Origin: Leucocoprinus leucothites
Lineage: Eukaryota; Basidiomycota; Agaricomycetes; Agaricales; Agaricaceae
Direction: 5' to 3'
Assembly (NCBI GenBank): GCA_013368445.1
Contig: JAACJO010000003.1
Coordinates: 496,001 to 560,000, forward strand
DNA length: 64,000 nucleotides
Every line of letters starts with the position of its first letter. Within the stretch, counting starts at the first letter, position 1. This document shows positions 37,784-50,358 of the stretch, one piece after another. Both the position numbers and the translations under genes were made by a program. The notes below the pieces were generated by a model, which saw nothing but the letters and a program-made list of their open reading frames with translations, did not search any database and had not been told where the DNA came from.

Positions 37784-38326
37784 GATTGAGATGGTTGAGA
37801 GAAATGTTGGGTTGTCTTTTATCGTTCAGCCTGAATTTGTACCCCTGCAGGCCACGATATTTTCTATGCTCTGGGAAGGTCCAGCGGTAATTTAAGCCTT
37901 TTTTTGGCTCTTATGAGCCTTCCATGCCATAGAATCACAAAGAAGAGATGCGCCAGATTGTCGAAATGACCTTGAGCATCATGGGAACCGCGATCTGAGT
38001 ATCGTTATACTTTTTTCGTAAATGAGAAAATTGCGCATACGAGCCATGTGATGGATGGAGCGGAGTCTTAGTAGTGCTCCCCACACTACTTGATTCTGTA
38101 GCGATTGGTACGGGTAATAATCAAAGGCTTCATGAGAAGGAGCAGGGGGCAGTACACCGACAACATTCCGCGATCAGCGGCATGCGAAGATATCAACCAA
38201 TATCAAGAATCTCCGGGCGTCCAACACGAATCTTGAACAATTTCTGAACAATTTCTAGTCTCTGTTGAATACACTCCATCATTCATGGCGCCGGTCACAC
38301 GCTGCTTTAGATGCTACGAACAAAAG
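37784..38326. other. intergenic
   Basis: Holds the promoter of the small secreted peptide and the 3' flank of the membrane protein; no gene seen. Confidence 0.45.
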
Positions 38327-39398
38327 TTACAAATACATATCACTGAGAGTAGATCCTGCCCTCTGGACAACGTAGACACCTAGAATTCACGATGAAAAGA
38401 TAGGGCGAGGGGCTAATAACGGCACGTACCACCAATAGGAAAACGCCTTTTGTCTTGCCAAAAGTCGAGATGGCATGGGTTTATCGAAGAGGAGCATGAA
38501 AACTCCAATGTGGTGAATTCGTTCGAACGACAGTCAAATTCGTAAACGCTATTTGAGCTTGAGGTGAAATTAAACGAGGCAAGCAGGCGGCTACGTTTTG
38601 GTGCACTAGGCCAAGAGTTATATATCTGCCTCGAGATTTCCATTGGGAAGTCAATAAGCCACACGTCGACTGAACTGCCCCCGGAATCTTTCCCCTCTGC
38701 CGTGTAACGAGGAACAATTGCGTTCAGACTGCACTTTTCCATGCCATAGTCTAAGTGACGGAACTGTACAACTGACGATACCTTGTCTCTGAACGTCAGT
38801 TTCGGTTATGAAGTAGGTCTGAACCTACGTTACCTCGGGAGTGACATAAATGTGCCTATCATCTGTATAAATTGTTCCTACATTGGTGTGCAACATATGA
38901 TAGTCTTCCCTCATAGTACGCCGTGAGTCGTTGAGGCTGACTTGTAAGACGATCTCAGGAAAATTGAAAATCGGAGGAAAGTCGTGCGTATGTTTAATCT
39001 TGTCGAGGTTGATGTACTGGCTTGGTCGACGGAGTTCTGAAGTCGAGGGACCGGGTTTAGTAGGCTCGGATGCTAGGCCTGCGGCACTTGTGTATAGCAC
39101 AATAGACAAGAGGGTGGAGGAAATGGTTACTGCGATGCACAAATATGCCAGAAATGGTGTGAGTGTGACTACGAGAGATAGGCCAAAACCAAAATGTGAG
39201 TACTTCCAAATAGCGATGGCATGTTGACGCACAGCAGTATGAGGATAGAACATGACTTGGGCTTCGTTCCTGCTTTAAATTTTCGTCCGAGACGTTTGAG
39301 GGTAGCCGGACGTATTCCCCCGTCACGTATTGCATCGCTGTCGGTGAGCCTAGAGTAGGTGTAGAGCTACGCTGAAGTTGGATTAATTCCGAGGTCAA
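38327..39398 (-). CDS. uncharacterised Agaricomycete single-span membrane protein
   Basis: Four exons. Exon 1 (39398-39257) encodes a cytosolic N-terminus beginning MTSELIQLQRSS. The second starts at 39168 and begins with a membrane helix (LAYLCIAVTISSTLLSIVLY). The luminal or extracellular domain follows, with IFNFPEIVLQVS, TIYTDDRHIYVTPE, then VSSVVQFRHLDYGME and a C-terminal CHLDFWQDKRRFPIGG-VY block. The last exon follows an intron from about 38,430 and ends at 38327. This architecture (tail, one span, conserved FRHLDYGME and DFWQDxR motifs) recurs in multicopy Agaricomycete proteins of unknown function. All junctions are GT-AG and in phase. Association with the surrounding peptidase/DUF3328 genes is positional only. 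Confidence 0.75.
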
Positions 39399-39909
39399 TT
39401 ACTATTACCAGGATTGCCCGATACTGATCGAGCTCTCCACTTGAGCGCCCGTGCTCCCTCACAACAAGATTAACAAGATTCTCGCGTTCCAAGTCACTTG
39501 CAATTGCACATGGGTCATAATACGATGCTGGGATAACAATCATGATTGGAGATTGGAGATAATAATCAATGTAGCACCCTCTGCCCGTGGGTAATGCCCT
39601 CCGCCACCGCAAGTTACCTCGGGGATATGCCCCTTTCACCGAACGAATGCTCGTGTGACCGATTTTTGAGCGTCAAAAATAGCTTAGATGGTCTAGAGTT
39701 AAGCGAGACTTCTTGAAGATAATAATAGCCCAGATACTAGTCATTTGCTATAAACTGACAGCTGGAAGCACAATTAACATGACTATCTTTCCCACAGTAT
39801 CAGACCAGCCAAACTCGCGAGGTGAGGACAAAGTAAAATCACCCCGAGCCAAGCCTTTCTGAACCTTTTGCGAATCTTTTTCAAGCAACTAAACTGTCTT
39901 CGCTTCGCC
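39399..39909. other. divergent promoter region
   Basis: 511 bp between the leftward membrane-protein gene and the rightward second S33 hydrolase; no gene seen. Confidence 0.45.
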
Positions 39910-40869
39910 ATGGCCGCCCCTTCCTCGACTCCGGCCTCAATTGAGGGTCAAATCGATTTTCCTTATGGTGGTGAAATATTCCAGACATATTACAAGCTTT
40001 TTGGAGACCCCTCCAATCACTCAAAGCATCCCTTGATTGTTCTTCATGGGGGACCAGGATTTGTCCACAACTATCTCGTTGCGCACTCTGACTTGACTAC
40101 CCACCATGGCATTCCTGTCATCCTTTATGATCAAATCGGGAATGGCAGATCCACCCACCTCAAAGAAAAAGGAAAAGAATTTTGGACGATAGAGCTATTT
40201 ATCGCCGAACTCGAAAATGTGACCACACATTTTGGTATCCAGGATGGCTTCAGCATACTCGGCCATTCATGGGGAGGGATGTTGGCTGCCGAGTTCGAAG
40301 TTCGAAAGCAGCCGCCCGGTTTGAAGAGCCTCATCATAACTAACTCTCCACCCTCCTGGGACCTCTGGGACAACTCGACCAAACAGCTCCTTCAGACGTT
40401 CCCGGAAGACGTACAGCAGGACTTTCTCCTCCGCATGAAGGACCCACCAAAATTTGGGGCCGCCATGAGGAAGTTCCATGCCGTTCATGGGTGTACCGTG
40501 CAGCCTTTCCCTGAAGAGTTCGTTTACACGATGGACCAAGTCTTTGGTCCGGATGGCAATACTTCAGTTGGAACTGGAATGTCTCCGTAGGTCGTCTACC
40601 ATAAAATTCTGATGTATTGCATTGATTCATTCTTTCGTTGTCACAGCATCCTGAGAGAATGGTCAATTGTTGACCGTCTTCATCTTATCCGCGTATCCAC
40701 ACTCATTATGAATGGCCGCAAGGACATAGCTCAGGATTATGTAGTTAGACCTTTTTTCAACAATATCCAAAGGGTGAAGTGGGTTACTTTTGAGAAGTCA
40801 AGCCATACACCCTTTATTGAGGAGCGCAGTAGATACATGGAGCTTGTAGCAAGATTTATTATGTCGTAA
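39910..40869 (+). CDS. S33-type alpha/beta-hydrolase, proline iminopeptidase / amino-acid amidase-like (copy 2)
   Basis: 299 residues from two exons (39910-40586, 40647-40869), paralogue of the gene at 33,411 with the same exon layout. Catalytic elements are present: HGGPG, GHSWGG, NGRKD and SSHTPFIEE. The two copies share long identical blocks (FVHNYL/LVHNYL, IPVILYDQIGNG, GHSWGGMLAAEFEVR) but differ in the lid region after ITN. The start ATG at 39910 gives MAAPSSTPAS without a signal peptide. Presumed cytosolic exopeptidase or amidase. The conserved intron position shows duplication after intron gain. It closes the cluster containing DUF3328 genes on its right side. Confidence 0.92.
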
Positions 40870-41464
40870 CCACATAGTGGCTTACACGGTGAACGTAATC
40901 ATACACTGCGTCGGAAAATAATTTCTCATTCACCTTTGCGATCATCGCCAAAAATCGGTGTCAAGAAAGTTAACAGCGGTCTGACAATTCTCGCACTTGA
41001 ATGGTACCCATGCGTCGGAAGTTGCCCTGCTCGCCATATGGACTGATGCTTCAGAACTGTCTGAGCATGTAGATATCTCACACTACATCAGTCGGTGTTA
41101 CGCGAGCAAACTTGATAGTTTAGATCATGAGTTGACACAGCGCCAATGACTCCTGGCCGAAAGATTAGATCGCAAGGCTGTTGGATACCTCCGGACCGAT
41201 CCATTTAACACTACATCAACGCCAGGATGCCCCACCTTCTAACCATGACAGAAGTATTTTTAGGATCTTCTACGGATCGTGATGTCTATGCCCGATTGAG
41301 GGTGCTGATGTTGAATCATTTCGCGATCTCGGCACGCCATGCTACCGGCTAGGTCAAACATAGAACTTAAAGGTTGAACGCTTACGGTCTGAAAATAATC
41401 TCACTCCCTGCCCTGGTCCGATACTTCTGCCTGCATAAACTCGAGCTCTACGTCTGTAATCGTA
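40870..41464. other. intergenic
   Basis: No gene or RNA recognised; contains the promoter of the following membrane-protein gene. Confidence 0.45.
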
Positions 41465-42737
41465 ATGACGAATCCATACGGTCCAAATGAACCGGCAGCT
41501 GCGATCTGGTATGAGCGCGCGGATATGGCCGGTGTTGATATCGGAGGGATCGCTTACGGTTCGTAAAGTATTTTGCAGCCTGCACGGAACATCAACTCAT
41601 CGAATTATTACATATACTTCTAGGTGTCCATATTAGTGTATTCTTTATGTGCGCGTACCACCTCCTCAAGAAAAGGACTGGTCGCTACAAAATTTGGCTC
41701 TTGTTCATCTTCGTGCTTTTCGGGCTGGGCACGGTAAACGTAGCTTTCGATATGCACTTCAGCCAGTCAACCTGGATAGATGATCGTAACTTTCCGGGTG
41801 GTCCTTTTGCTTGGTCAACTAGACGACCACGGCGTCCGCTTCTTACGGGGGGGAATGCTGAATCCATCCTCATCTCCTTTCTCGCGGATGGATTATTGGT
41901 TGGTGTCCTGGCTCGATTCAACGAGATCGTCAAATAGTGATGCTCGGCTTTGACAGATATACCGATGCCATGTTCTGTATGACACGTGGTGGTTGCTAGT
42001 GATACCAATATTAGCATTATTTGCATCCCTCGGTGAATAATCAGACATCGTCTTGCAGTTGATGATAACTCATACCTTCACCTCTTTCTAGCTTGTGGCA
42101 TCTTGCTTACTATTCAGACCTCGCATCCGGGACCTGGTCTATTTGGGAGTGATGCTATCAATTTCGGTCTTCCTTATTTTGCGCTGTCCATGGGCCTCAA
42201 TATGCTTTTGACCATCATACTCATCTCGCGGCTACTGTACATGAGATATCGAATCAACAAGACTCTCGGAAGCGAATATACTCGCCTTTATACGACGATC
42301 GCGGTCATGTTATTTGAATCGGCCCTTCCGTATGGCCTGATTTCGCTGGTGTTTCTAATCCTGTATGGGTCCGGGAATATCGCAGCGTCGCTATTTCTGC
42401 CGTTGCTTGTTCAAGTCGAAGTGGGTTGACGTCACCTCTTTAAGTCATACTTGAAGTGATTGATAGACGGTTCCTGAAATAGTGCATTTCCCCAATGGTT
42501 ATCATTCTACGGGTAACAAGAGGAAAGGCTTGGTCAAAGGAGACCATATCCCCGGATGAATTGACGACCTTGAGGTTCCGAGTTCAACATAACCCCGCCA
42601 TGGCTTCATCGACGATGCACGCTGACCAAACGTCCGGGGAAGGTTCGGTGATCATGTTTAAACCAGGAGAACCAACCAAAGGTCGGCACCGCGCCGGGGA
42701 GAAAGCGTCTACGGTTGAGGGACTTGAAGAGGTCTAA
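41465..42737 (+). CDS. multi-span membrane protein, Agaricomycete-specific family
   Basis: Five exons starting at 41465 (MTNPYGPNEPAAA). Hydrophobic spans alternate with the family-like markers DDRNFPGGPFAW after the second span, LADGLL-IYRCHVLYD across a splice site, a span WWLLVIPILALFASL, and further spans ending ALPYGLISLVFLILYG and CISPMVIILRVTRGKAW. About seven helices are expected, then a hydrophilic tail ending VEGLEEV. Such proteins are very numerous in mushroom-forming fungi and uncharacterised; topology is reminiscent of 7-TM receptors, but no ligand or G-protein motif is visible. All introns are GT-AG; the segment STRRPRRPLLTGG may conceal an additional unspliced region. Confidence 0.75.
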
Positions 42738-43204
42738 TTTGTGTTCATCGCCAGTCTCGGGTCTTCGCAGTTTGGGAGGGCAATAATTGTTCAACTGTCT
42801 TTGTTCAATTTATGTAATCGTAGGTGATATTGGGGCCAACTTCGAGCCCTGCCCTTGCCTGCTAGCAAATACCATGCATTCCTTAGCAGTTCAGTATAAT
42901 CAAATAGGCTTACTTATTATCTGGGGGCTTAATTCTTTCACTAAAGTCTTCCTTTAAATTATCCATCTTTAACTTGCCCGAGACTGCACCATTATCGACG
43001 GTACAGTGGGGAGTAGCAGTGGCTCAGCGCTCAGCGCTCAGCTTTCACACCCCGCTGAGCCTTTTGAATGCTGCAAATCAAAATTTCGATCATTGGCAGT
43101 CATTTAAATCTGATTAATCGTATATGAGAAAAAACCGTGATATACACTGAGGTACGAGGGCACTCACTACACGGCGTAAAGCGTGATCGTGGCTACAACT
43201 ACTA
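42738..43204. other. intergenic between convergent genes
   Basis: No gene seen. A duplicated short motif (CAGCGCT repeated three times near 43,025-43,042) is present. Confidence 0.45.
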
Positions 43205-46200
43205 CTATTTGAATGTATGCGACTGGTTCCCTCCCTTAAATTCGCTATGTGCCTTTGGCGGCGCCGGGAAATCGCCAAAGAATTGTCCACCTAAGCAATC
43301 AAGTCATTATCAACACAAGGGGATTGAGTAAACTAGGGTGAACAACATACCTTTACCTTTCTTCTGCTTCTTCTTTACCGGCTTCCTCTCCCCCGGTTGT
43401 ACCTCCGGATTATCATCCAAAATATTTGGCACACTCGCGAAATCAAATGTCTCTCCCTCTCCCTCTGCTTCACCTCCTGTGCTACTCGGCGTTCCCTCGT
43501 TCTCTTTTATCTTGTCCTTGGTAGCGACGGTACTCTTCGTTCTCTTCCTCTTCTTTGATTTTGATTGCCCGACGACAACAATTGTGTCTTTTTCTTTTTC
43601 TCCCACGACGACGGCTGTGGTGGTTTGACGTTGTGAAGCAGGAACGAATGGGATTTCGATTTGCATGCCCATCGCTTCTTCTAGTGTTTCTGTCGTTGTC
43701 GTAGTCTTGGGTTCCGACGTTGAGGGTCCTGTTGCTGCTGAGCTGGTAATGACCTATCGTGTACGTGTATACCGTCAGTGACGGAGATGATGATCAAACG
43801 AAGGTCATACCTTGGGCGCAGTTGGTGCAATGACTAGCGTAGCGTTGATCTTGGCCACCAGCTCCTGGAATCGCGTCGAGCTTAAGCCGGCTTGTGTTTG
43901 GAGTGCCTTTACAGAAGCCGAGCTCGTGTTCTTCAGAGACCCAAACAGTGTGCTTGAGGCGGAGGTAAAGGCCTGTGAAGTGGGTGGAAGTGTTTTGGTT
44001 GGGAGTTTTCTAAATAGTGATGAAGATGCCTTGATTAGTTGGTTCGCCTTGTCGGTACCTGTGTACAAATGAGCTGGGTTGATAAAATGGAGACATGATT
44101 AAGTCAAATACCCCAAAGTTGCTCATTCGTCTCCTTTGAGATTTGTTCAACTGGGCGCGCATGGTCCTCGGCCCTTGGCTCTGTTGCTTCCACCTGTTTT
44201 TCCACGACCTTGTCTACCACTTTCTTCTCCTCCACTTCTTCAACCCTGATATCTCTCAAACTACTCTTCACCGCCTCCCTAATATCGTCCAACAACTCCT
44301 TGGCTCTCCTCTTCACCACCGCAGGAACCTGCGCCCCAAACATTCTCAACAGGGCAGCCAAATCCCCAGGAGGCGCCTCCGCAATCCTAAACAAATACTG
44401 ATTCGGCAACACATATCGCGTAGATTCATCTTCCTCCCTCGCGACCTTTTCGCGCCACCAGTGGACGGCTTTGTATACCGCTTTTTGCATGACGAGAACC
44501 TGGTGCGGTGTAGTGCTATCCGAGGATGAAGAGGGAAGGGTGCCACTTGAAGTGAAAAACGGTTTGTTCCATTTTTTGGCTAGGCCATCCCAGCCATTTG
44601 AGCCACTCCCCGATGCGTGGTCGTAAGGCTCTTTTGTGTATACGCGGAGGCACGTCTCGGCCGATTTGGCGAGGACATGATTGATAAGAGTATGCGCGGG
44701 ACTCGTAGACGCGTTGGCTGTGGAAGGAGGAGTACAAATAGCGGGTGCGTTCGGGTTGACGTTGGATGAGGTGTTCGTGGGAGGAGAGGAGGAGCGGGAG
44801 CGGGAAGCTGCACGGTCTATGAGGGCATTTCGAAGGTTGTCGTAGATGAAGAGAAGGAAGTGAGTATCGGAACGAGCGTATTGCAGCATTTCCTCAGGGA
44901 GAGGTCTACAGTTAAAGTTGTCGGTAAATGTGCTATCAACGGAAAATAGCAAGAAGCGTACCGTATGCGCCAATCAGCCAGCTGGTATCGCTTGTCTGGG
45001 ATATAGTCGCAGTACATTTCCAGAAGGTTTGCGAGGCCATGCCGAGGAAAATCTGAGATGAAAGTCAGGGGAGGAAAGAGTGCACTGAATTTGCTATGCT
45101 TACCGAGTAGCTTGGAAGCATGGAATGTATCAAACAGGTTTACCACATACAGGTTAAAATTCTGTTGCAGCCACATAATATCACTCTCTGCTCCATGGAA
45201 AACCTTGACAATCCTCGGGTCCGTGAGCACCTCATTTAGGACCTCCATGTCATCTCTAAGACTTATCACATCCACGATAAAATCCTCGTCTCTCGTACTG
45301 ATTTGCATCAGGCACAGGAAGCCAGCGTAAGAACGATAGCTGTGGTGCTCGAGATCCACGGCGATTTCTTTTGCGACTCGAAGCTTTTCGAGCATGCTTT
45401 GGAGTGCATCGGGCGTCGAGATCCATGTGAATGGGGTTTCAGAAAGGGAAAGAGGAGGCATTGGGCTTGCTGGGGCGTAGAGGTGAGAAGGGTAAGATAC
45501 ATGGTTGATCTCATAGCGGTAAGGATGGTTGGCACTATACGATGGTTAGCAAAGAAGTCTATAGCAGGTGAAGGATCACGTACACATGTGTTGAATTGCT
45601 CCCAATATCCACATCCTCATCGGCATCGGTATAGACGTGGCCCAAGGGTACTTTTGCATTATACTTGTGCGAGAGAGAAGGGTACCAGGGAGTATCGGTA
45701 TTATCTGGTTTCCGCTTGAACGAAAGCTGGGGCTTTTCGAGGTGCGATGCGTGGTGTATCACCGGATTCACAGCACCATTTGGAGGCATGAGCTTCTGTG
45801 GATGGAGCTTGTGTCAGAAGTACGGAAATCCGGAAATCTGAGAGGACATACGCGTTTCTGTGGCACTGTATCTTTAGTTGGCAGGTTTATTGCAATAGCC
45901 GGTGCTTTGCTACGACCCATGGCTTGGTCCAAGCATGAATCCTAAGCTATTTAGACAATCTACCCAATAACAGAACGAAATCACTCACAGTACGTTCAAA
46001 CAATTGATCCATGACATCCACGACTAATGAATGAAAATCATCCACGACATCATCTTTATCTTCAAGTCTCGCTTTCCCTTTCCCTTTCCCTTTGGATGCA
46101 GTGTTTTGGTCAATAGAAGACGAGAGCTCGAGGAGCCTATTGGTCATGTTTAAAACCCGAGAAGAAATATTGTCGATGTCGCGTGCGACTCCAGTGTCGA

Positions 46201-46339
46201 GCGACCGGTAGAAATTGATGTCGGCTGGAAGTGTTGCGGCATTGCGAGTTGCTTTTAGTGCTGATGATTGTAGTTTTGTGTTGTATTCGTCGAATGCTGC
46301 CGATGATAGAGACGATGAACTTGAACCCTGCTTGGACAT
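43205..46339 (-). CDS. RRP6: RRP6 / EXOSC10-type exosome 3'-5' exoribonuclease
   Basis: Nuclear exosome subunit trimming rRNA, snoRNA and cryptic transcripts. ATG at 46339; the N-terminal PMC2NT region (residues about 10-130) would bind the Rrp47 cofactor. The DEDDy nuclease core shows AVDLEHHSYRSYAGFLCLMQ (motif I), FHGAESDIMWLQ (motif II) and YARSDTHFLLFIYD (motif III with Tyr and Asp), followed by an HRDC domain (about YVLPNQYLFRIAE to LLRMFG). A long charged, Lys-rich C-terminus ends with a final exon GGQFFGDFPAPPKAH to HTFK, stopping at 43205. All exons join in frame. A serine/threonine-rich linker is inserted between exonuclease and HRDC. Single-copy essential-type gene. Confidence 0.94.
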
Positions 46340-46562
46340 GCTCAAGGTGCACCGACCTCGTTAGCAAAAATCCTCCATCTTTGTTCAAAATCACGTGGTT
46401 TCCAAATATATCCAATTCTGAATTCATACTTTTTGTACCTCAATGGAAACCACTTCGCCACGCGAACTAAGGCTTTGATTCATAGACTGATAATATATGG
46501 TATAATATATGGAAGGTATACAGGACAGGGGAACCAAAATATAATATTTGGCGCTTCGGTGG

Positions 46563-47762
46563 CTATGTGAGGTCAATGACCTCGCCCTTCAAAAACAAGG
46601 GCCTTGGCTCTTGTTTAACTTCTTTCTTTACCTGAGCTGCTGATGGATCCTTTTTCGCCAATGCCTTGTCGATCATAGCCTGTAACAGGGATATGCTTAG
46701 AGTTCCCGCGATCAGAATGGTCTCAACTTACCCGGAGAGCTCGTAGTTTCTCGACATCTTCCTCTTCGCTAATATCAAGCTCAACGACTTCCTTCGTGGT
46801 TTCTTGTCGAGCAGATATTTTAGATGCTTTCGACGAACCAGCTACAGGTCGTGAATTGTCCTCTATCCGTTTTCGTTTCCGGGAGGATGCGTTGAGATCC
46901 TCTTGCCTGACTGGATCGAGTGATGCAATTCCTTGAGCCTGTAGAAAGGCTACAGGGATGGAGTCAGATTCCGGCACTAAACACGAAGATGATGAATCTA
47001 TACCTAGAGGTCTGTATCGAAAGGTTATCTTCGCCCTACGTCCTCTACTTTGAAATGAATCCAGTCTCATGCGTTGTCTTTCGATTGGGCGAGATTGAGT
47101 TGGACCAAGACTAGAAGGCTGCTCAGCACGCGCGAACAGAACAAGGGGTTAAGCACATACCTGACACATTCCTCGATACCTTTCTTCCCTCGTTCTGGAA
47201 TCATCCGCTTGTCTGGAATTTTGATTTTTCGGTAATCACCAGCGGTTGTAAGGTTGGGAATCTGGACGAGGAGGCCCTCGTACACCGAGACCTGTATCAC
47301 GCCCACACCCGCCACATTCAAAGCCTCAGGAGATAACTCGTCGTCATCTGACCATAATGTTCGCAGCAGGTTTTTAGATTTGAAGAGAATCACTCACCCA
47401 CAGGTTGACCGGGGGAGAACACAAAAGTGCGATATGTGGTTGGTGAGGGGCGACACCTTTCCACGACCTCACGTCTACGCGGACCAACTCGCCGTATGTT
47501 TGTGTTCTGACCATCCATCTTTACGGATGCTTTCATTTGTACGTTTTGTGTTGTATTGTGGATAATGATAGAGAACTCCTGATTTCGGACATATCAAATA
47601 AGTACTGCAATTAAAGAAGGAGCGGCCATTGCGTACTTTTCCAGTATAAGATGGGATCCAGCATGTAACTTCTTTGGTTGCTTCGTCTACCTGAAGCTGG
47701 TACTCGGAGAGTGGTCGTCCGTCGACATTAATCGTGATTGACACGCCATTGTGAGTCGGCAT
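46563..47762 (-). CDS. DUF7918 protein, tandem copy 1
   Basis: ATG at 47762 begins MPTHNGVSITINVDGRPL, the beta-sandwich N-terminus typical of basidiomycete DUF7918 proteins (VTCWIPSYTGK, then FSIIIHN). Six exons join through SPGQPV, GVGVIQVSVYEGLLVQIP, KITFRYRPL and AFLQAQGIASLD to a Lys/Arg-rich region (SSRKRKRIED, a probable nuclear signal). The C-terminus contains VKQEP, a classic sumoylation consensus, and ends EVIDLT, a SUMO-interacting-type motif. Function of the family is unknown; the tail suggests a nuclear, SUMO-linked role, which is inference. Intact frame, standard splice sites. Confidence 0.82.
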
Positions 47763-48460
47763 TCCGGGCGACTTTTGGTTCAGAAGAAGAGCAACATGAG
47801 GCTGTCACACTACCAGATGTCCACGTGATTGCGCGTGAGTGACATATCACATTAGTAGCAAAAGTTGGCTCCAGGACCATGAACACAAGTCGGATTGAAT
47901 TTAAGCCAAGGAGCCCGGGAGTCAAGGAATCAAATCAAACAACTGTGAAGGGTCAATTTCTAGTAGCAATGCAGTAGTGTGATGAATACATACAAACACT
48001 ACCCTTCCAGGTCATGACTGTACTCCTTTTCTCTCGGGAGGATTTGCGTATCTTGAAGTTTCTTAGCATCACCAACCTTTTCCCAAAATATCAACTTTAA
48101 TTCTTCTAGCGTAGATCTACTTGAGGTCTACTGCGACAACATTGTCAGTCGAACAGCACTATGTATATTGTTTCTCGAGCTTTTTGAGAGACCATCAAAC
48201 CCTGTTACCCAAACCGTAATTTCTGTAGCTTTATCACAGTTATTTTTAGGTTAAAGACGAATAAGATCATGTTCGCTCGTTTGTCCCGGGGCGCGGAGAA
48301 ACCCTCCTCTCGCTTTGCTTAGAGTTGGGGAATATTTAGCTCAATAGAATCACCCGCCACGTGGATTAATGCTTCGATTCATGGGCTGATAATTGGATGG
48401 TATAAGTTACGGAAGGTATAAGATACAGGGACATGAAAACCAAACTCTCGCTTTGGGCGG

Positions 48461-49665
48461 CTATGTGAGACCAATGACTTCGCCCTTCAAAAACAAGGGC
48501 CTTGGTTCTTGCTTGACTTCCTTCTTTACCTGAGCTGCTGATGGACCTTTTTCCGCCAATGGTTTATCGATCCTATCCTGTAGCGAAGGGGATATGCTAA
48601 AAGTTCCTGTGATCAAAATGGTTTCAACTTACCCACAGGGCTCGTAGTTTCTCGAGGTCCTCCTCTTTGCTAATATCAAACTTAATAACCTCCTTCAGGG
48701 TTTCTTGCGGAGCAGAGATTTTAGGTGTTTTTGACGGACCAGCCACAGGTCGTGGATTATCCTCTATCTCTTTCCGTTTCCGGGAGGATGTGTTGAAATA
48801 GTCTCGCTCGACTGAATCGGGTGGTGCAATTCCTTGAGCCTGTAGAAAGGCTATAGAGCTAGTGTCAGACTCAGGCGCCAAACACGAAGACGGTGAATCT
48901 ATACCTAGGGGCCTGTATCGAAAGGTTATTTTTGCCCGACGTCCCGTACTTCGAAATGAATCCAGCCTCACACATTGTTTTTCAATTGGGCGAGATTGAG
49001 TTGGACCAAGACTAGACGACTGCTCAGCACGCAAGTGAATATAACAGAGGGACAAGCGCATACCTGATGCATTCCTCGATACCTTTCTTCTTCCTTTCTG
49101 GAATCATTCGCTTGTCTGGAATTTTTATTTCTCGGTAATCACCAGGGACTGTAAGGCTGGGAATCTGATCGAGGAGACCTTCATGCACTGAGACCTGTAT
49201 TACGCCCACACGCGTCACATTCAAAGCCTCCAGGGACAACTCATCATTATCTGGACATAACTTCCGCAGCAGGTCTTGTGTTGTGAAGAGGATCACTCAC
49301 CCACGAGTTGACCGGGGGAGAATATAAAAGTGCGATATGTGGTTGGTGAAGGGCGACACCTATCCACAATCTCGCGTCTACGTGGTCCGACTCGTCTTAT
49401 GTTTGTGCTCTGACCATCCATCTTTACAGATGCCTTCATTTGTACGCTGCGTGTTGTATTGTGAATAATGATAGAAAACTCCTGGTCTCAGGCATGTCAC
49501 ATAAGTACTGTAATCAAAGTAAGAGCAGCCGTTGCATACTTTTCCAGTATAAGATGGAATCCAGCATGTTGCTTCTTTAGTAGCTTCGTCTACCTGAAGC
49601 TGATACTCTGAGAGCGGTTGTCCATCAACATTGATCGTGATCGACACGCCATTGTAAATCGGCAT
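48461..49665 (-). CDS. DUF7918 protein, tandem copy 2
   Basis: Second tandem copy, same six-exon structure as copy 1, from ATG at 49665 (MPIYNGVSITINVDGQPL) to the stop at 48461. The domain is highly similar (CWIPSYTGK, GVIQVSVHEGLLDQIP, KITFRYRPL). The C-terminal VKQEP-like segment is retained but the final motif reads EVIGLT rather than EVIDLT, losing the acidic residue. Intron sequences also align with copy 1, pointing to recent duplication. Otherwise no disabling change was seen. Confidence 0.82.
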
Positions 49666-50358
49666 TCCGGGTGACTTTTGGTTTGGAAGAGCATGAGAAC
49701 ATGAGACTGTCACACTATCAAATAACACGTGATTGATGTGATATGACGTACTGTATCACATTATCCAGTAGCAAAAAGTTTGCTGGACCATGGAATTTAA
49801 GTCAAGGAGCCCAAGAGGCAAGGGGTCAAATCAAAGTTCAAACAGCTATGAGGCATAAATTTCTAGTAGCAATACAGTAGAGTGGTAAATATATACAAAC
49901 ACTACCGTGCTTCCCAAGCCATGACCGCGCTCAGTAGAACTTGTAGGACCTTCTGCAATATTTTTTTTTCGGGTTGGCTATTAAAAGAGGTCTGGATTCA
50001 CCACAACTTGTGTATCGGGTTTCTTGGCATCGTCAACTTTTTTTCTGAATTATTTTAACCACGATTGCCCTAACATACGTCTATTGCCACAACCCTGCCA
50101 CCCGAACAGTATTTTGAATTTCTGTAACTCTATCACAGCTATTTTTAGTTTACAGGCATTTGAAATAAGATCAATCTCGATTGTTAGCCCTAGAGAAACC
50201 TCCTCTCGCTTTGCTTAGAGTCGAGAAATATTCACTTCATGGAATCACCCCGCTACGTGGATTAATGCTTCGATTCATGGGCTGATAATTAGATGGTATA
50301 AGGTATGGAAGGTATAAAATGCGAGGACACGAAAACTTAAAAACTGTCGCTTTGGTGG

